A stretch of DNA of 15,866 nucleotides from Ruminococcus sp. UBA3280 (GTDB taxonomy: Bacteria; Bacillota; Clostridia; Oscillospirales; Ruminococcaceae): positions 1 through 15,866 of the forward strand of contig DETU01000051.1 in NCBI GenBank assembly GCA_002362175.1. The letters run 5' to 3'. Positions 14,225-15,866 of the stretch are shown here, one piece after another (positions within the stretch are counted from its first letter, which is position 1; each line of letters starts with the position of its first letter). The position numbers and the translations under genes were made by a program. The notes under the pieces are model-generated. The model ran no database searches. It saw only the letters and a list, made by a program, of their open reading frames with translations, and was not told where the DNA came from.

Positions 14225-15799
14225 ATGTCAAATAAATTGGAGCTGACGTGGTACGGCAAGGAACAGGAAATCTCTGTTGAGCCACGTCTTTTGATAGAGA
14301 GAACGGACTTGTCCAACACGAACGGCGAACCCGACACGGAAAATATGCTGATACACGGTGACAATCTGCTTGCACTGAAAGCGTTGGAGGCTAAATATGC
14401 AGGAAAGGTGAAGTGCATTTACATAGACCCGCCATATAATACGGGCAGTGCGTTTGAACATTATGACGATAATTTAGAACACAGTCAATGGTTGAATTTG
14501 ATGCGTCCGAGACTGGAGGTTTTGAAAAATCTTCTTGCTGATGACGGCAGTATATGGATTAGCATTGATGATGACGAACAGGCATATTTGAAAGTACTCT
14601 GCGATGAAATATTTGGACGTTCAAATTATCTTTCAACTATTGTTTGGCAAAGAGCATATTCACCGGTAAATCTGAAAAAAACTGTTTCACGTTCACATGA
14701 TTATATACTTGTTTATGCAAAAACATTCACTAAAGAATTTGAATTAAATAAACTTCCACGAAGCGAAGAAGCTAATAGCAGATACAAAAATCTTGATAAT
14801 GACCCCCGTGGTGTTTGGAAATGTACCGATGCAACTGCACAAGCAGGTCATGGAACATCAAGTCAGTTTTATGTATTAAAAGCACCTAATGGAAAAGAGC
14901 ATCATTTAACATCAGGTAGATGTTGGGTATATACAGAAGAAGTCATGAACAAAATGATTGCAGATAATCGTGTTTGGTTTGGTGCGGACGGTAATAATGT
15001 ACCAGCATTAAAACGTTTTTTATCAGAAGTTAGAGATGGTATAGTTGCACAATCTATTTGGTTTTATCAGGAAGTTGGACATACGCAGGAAGCGAAAAAA
15101 GAAGTAAAAGCACTTAATTTTGATACTCTTTTTGATACTCCAAAACCTGAAAGACTGATAGGGCGTGTTTTAACGCTTGCCACAAATGAGGGCGATTTAG
15201 TGCTTGACAGCTTTTTAGGAAGTGGCACAACGTGTGCCGTCGCACATAAAATGGGACGAAAATATATCGGAATCGAAATGGGCGACCACGCCTACACACA
15301 CTGCAAAAAGCGTCTTGACATGGTTATTTCAGGTGAGGACAAGGGCGGAATCTCAAAGTCCGTGAACTGGACAGGCGGTGGTGGATACCGTTTCTACGAA
15401 CTTGCACCGACGCTGATAAACACGGACGAGTTTGGCGAGTACGTAATAAATCCTGAATACAGTGCGGAAATGCTTGCGGGAGCGGTGGCACTCCACGAGG
15501 GATTCACCTACGAACCCGACGGCGAAAAATTCTGGAAACAGTCACACGGTAGTGAAAATTCGTATCTGTTCGTCACGACACGTCATTTGAGTGCGACTTT
15601 TCTTGAGTCAATCGCAGGAGGCATGAACGACGGTGAGCATCTTGTTATTGCCTGCTGTTCTTACGACAGGGACGTTGAAAAAATGAATCCGCACATAACG
15701 GTCAAGAAGATTCCGCAGATGTTGCTTGACAAATGTGAATTTGATAAATCAGATTACAATTTAAATATCGTGAATCCGCCCGTTTACGAAGAGGATTAA
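14225..15799 (+). CDS. mod: Beta-class DNA methyltransferase, Type III Mod-like
   Basis: A 524-aa adenine-N6 (possibly cytosine-N4) DNA methyltransferase using S-adenosylmethionine. Motif IV comes first, DPPYNTG from Asp68; motif I follows late, DSFLGSGTT at 328-336. The IV-before-I order is the beta class of Type III Mod subunits. Between them, about 140-300, lies the presumed target recognition region. The ~190 residues after motif I (YRFYELAPTLI, the CCSYDRD stretch) resemble Mod C-termini. It is somewhat shorter than classical Mod proteins (about 600-650 aa), but both motifs are intact. The gene centre (about 14640-15120) is AT-richer than its flanks, suggesting a swapped recognition domain. 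Thirteen bases downstream a second gene begins with almost the same N-terminus. No Res nuclease is within the window, so a solitary methyltransferase cannot be excluded. Confidence 0.88.
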   Translation: MSNKLELTWYGKEQEISVEPRLLIERTDLSNTNGEPDTENMLIHGDNLLALKALEAKYAGKVKCIYIDPPYNTGSAFEHYDDNLEHSQWLNLMRPRLEVLKNLLADDGSIWISIDDDEQAYLKVLCDEIFGRSNYLSTIVWQRAYSPVNLKKTVSRSHDYILVYAKTFTKEFELNKLPRSEEANSRYKNLDNDPRGVWKCTDATAQAGHGTSSQFYVLKAPNGKEHHLTSGRCWVYTEEVMNKMIADNRVWFGADGNNVPALKRFLSEVRDGIVAQSIWFYQEVGHTQEAKKEVKALNFDTLFDTPKPERLIGRVLTLATNEGDLVLDSFLGSGTTCAVAHKMGRKYIGIEMGDHAYTHCKKRLDMVISGEDKGGISKSVNWTGGGGYRFYELAPTLINTDEFGEYVINPEYSAEMLAGAVALHEGFTYEPDGEKFWKQSHGSENSYLFVTTRHLSATFLESIAGGMNDGEHLVIACCSYDRDVEKMNPHITVKKIPQMLLDKCEFDKSDYNLNIVNPPVYEED

Positions 15800-15801
15800 T
15801 C

Positions 15802-15866
15802 GGAGGAAGAAAATGTCAAATAAATTGGAACTTACTTGGTTTGGTAAAGAAGAGGAAATCTCTGTT
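15802..15866 (+). repeat. Direct repeat of the mod start region
   Basis: The 65 bases from GGAGG through codon 18 match 14214-14278 at 55 positions with no gap, including ribosome binding site spacing and the run ATGTCAAATAAATTGGA. It is cut by the window end, so its true length is unknown. Confidence 0.85.
15813..15866 (+). CDS. Second Mod-like methyltransferase, 5' end only
   Basis: Partial gene running off the window. GGAGG (15802-15806) precedes ATG 15813 by six bases. The 18 visible residues, MSNKLELTWFGKEEEISV, differ from the first mod product at two positions only (Tyr10 to Phe, Gln14 to Glu), while synonymous changes show it is a diverged paralogue and not an assembly duplicate. It is almost certainly co-transcribed with the first mod gene (13-base gap). 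It might be a second Mod with another recognition domain, or a truncated remnant; only the sequence to the right can tell. Confidence 0.8.
   Translation, partial: MSNKLELTWFGKEEEISV

Noticed and set aside
14225..15799. Phase-variable mod through simple sequence repeats
   Set aside because: No long homopolymer or tandem short repeat is seen at the start or within the frame; any variation would have to come from recombination with the neighbouring copy.

Overview
The window looks like chromosome from an AT-rich, anaerobic Gram-positive gut or rumen bacterium, most likely a Ruminococcus-type member of the Oscillospiraceae. This rests on a type I dockerin on a secreted protein, a cytoplasmic family 5 glycosidase resembling clostridial CelC, strong AAGGAGG-type ribosome binding sites, TTG and GTG starts, and SigA promoters with extended -10 boxes. 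The species assignment is inference. No rRNA, tRNA, CRISPR array, insertion sequence or integrase is visible.

Layout: (1) 100-2970, plus strand: a secreted leucine-rich-repeat/transglutaminase-like/dockerin protein followed by a hot-dog acyl-CoA thioesterase. They probably share one transcript, which ends at a two-way terminator shared with the convergent glycosidase. (2) 3045-4957: a signal-less GH5 glycosidase on the minus strand, divergent from an AraC-family regulator that is the obvious candidate to control it. (3) 5032-5856: a NudC-type NADH pyrophosphatase / NAD-cap Nudix hydrolase with its own promoter and terminator. (4) 5905-10630: a two-gene unit made of a lipoprotein solute-binding protein and a membrane-anchored extracellular-sensor/PAS/GGDEF/EAL c-di-GMP enzyme. 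It is preceded by a leader of about 160 nt with a long-range inverted repeat. No transporter permease or ATPase is present, so the binding protein may be a ligand receptor for the c-di-GMP enzyme. (5) 14131-10673, minus strand: response regulator, ABC ATPase, ABC-2 permease, histidine kinase, in that unusual order. This is a drug- or peptide-sensing/export module with phased TTAAG repeats before both the regulator and the ATPase. (6) 14164-15866, plus strand: a beta-class (Type III Mod-like) DNA methyltransferase, and the first 18 codons of a second, nearly identical-starting methyltransferase. This is the left edge of a restriction-modification or related locus with tandem mod paralogues.

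The best candidates for something new are the solute-binding-protein/c-di-GMP-enzyme pair with its structured leader, and the tandem mod genes with a compositionally distinct central recognition region. The phased direct repeats that probably mark the response regulator's operators are also worth checking.
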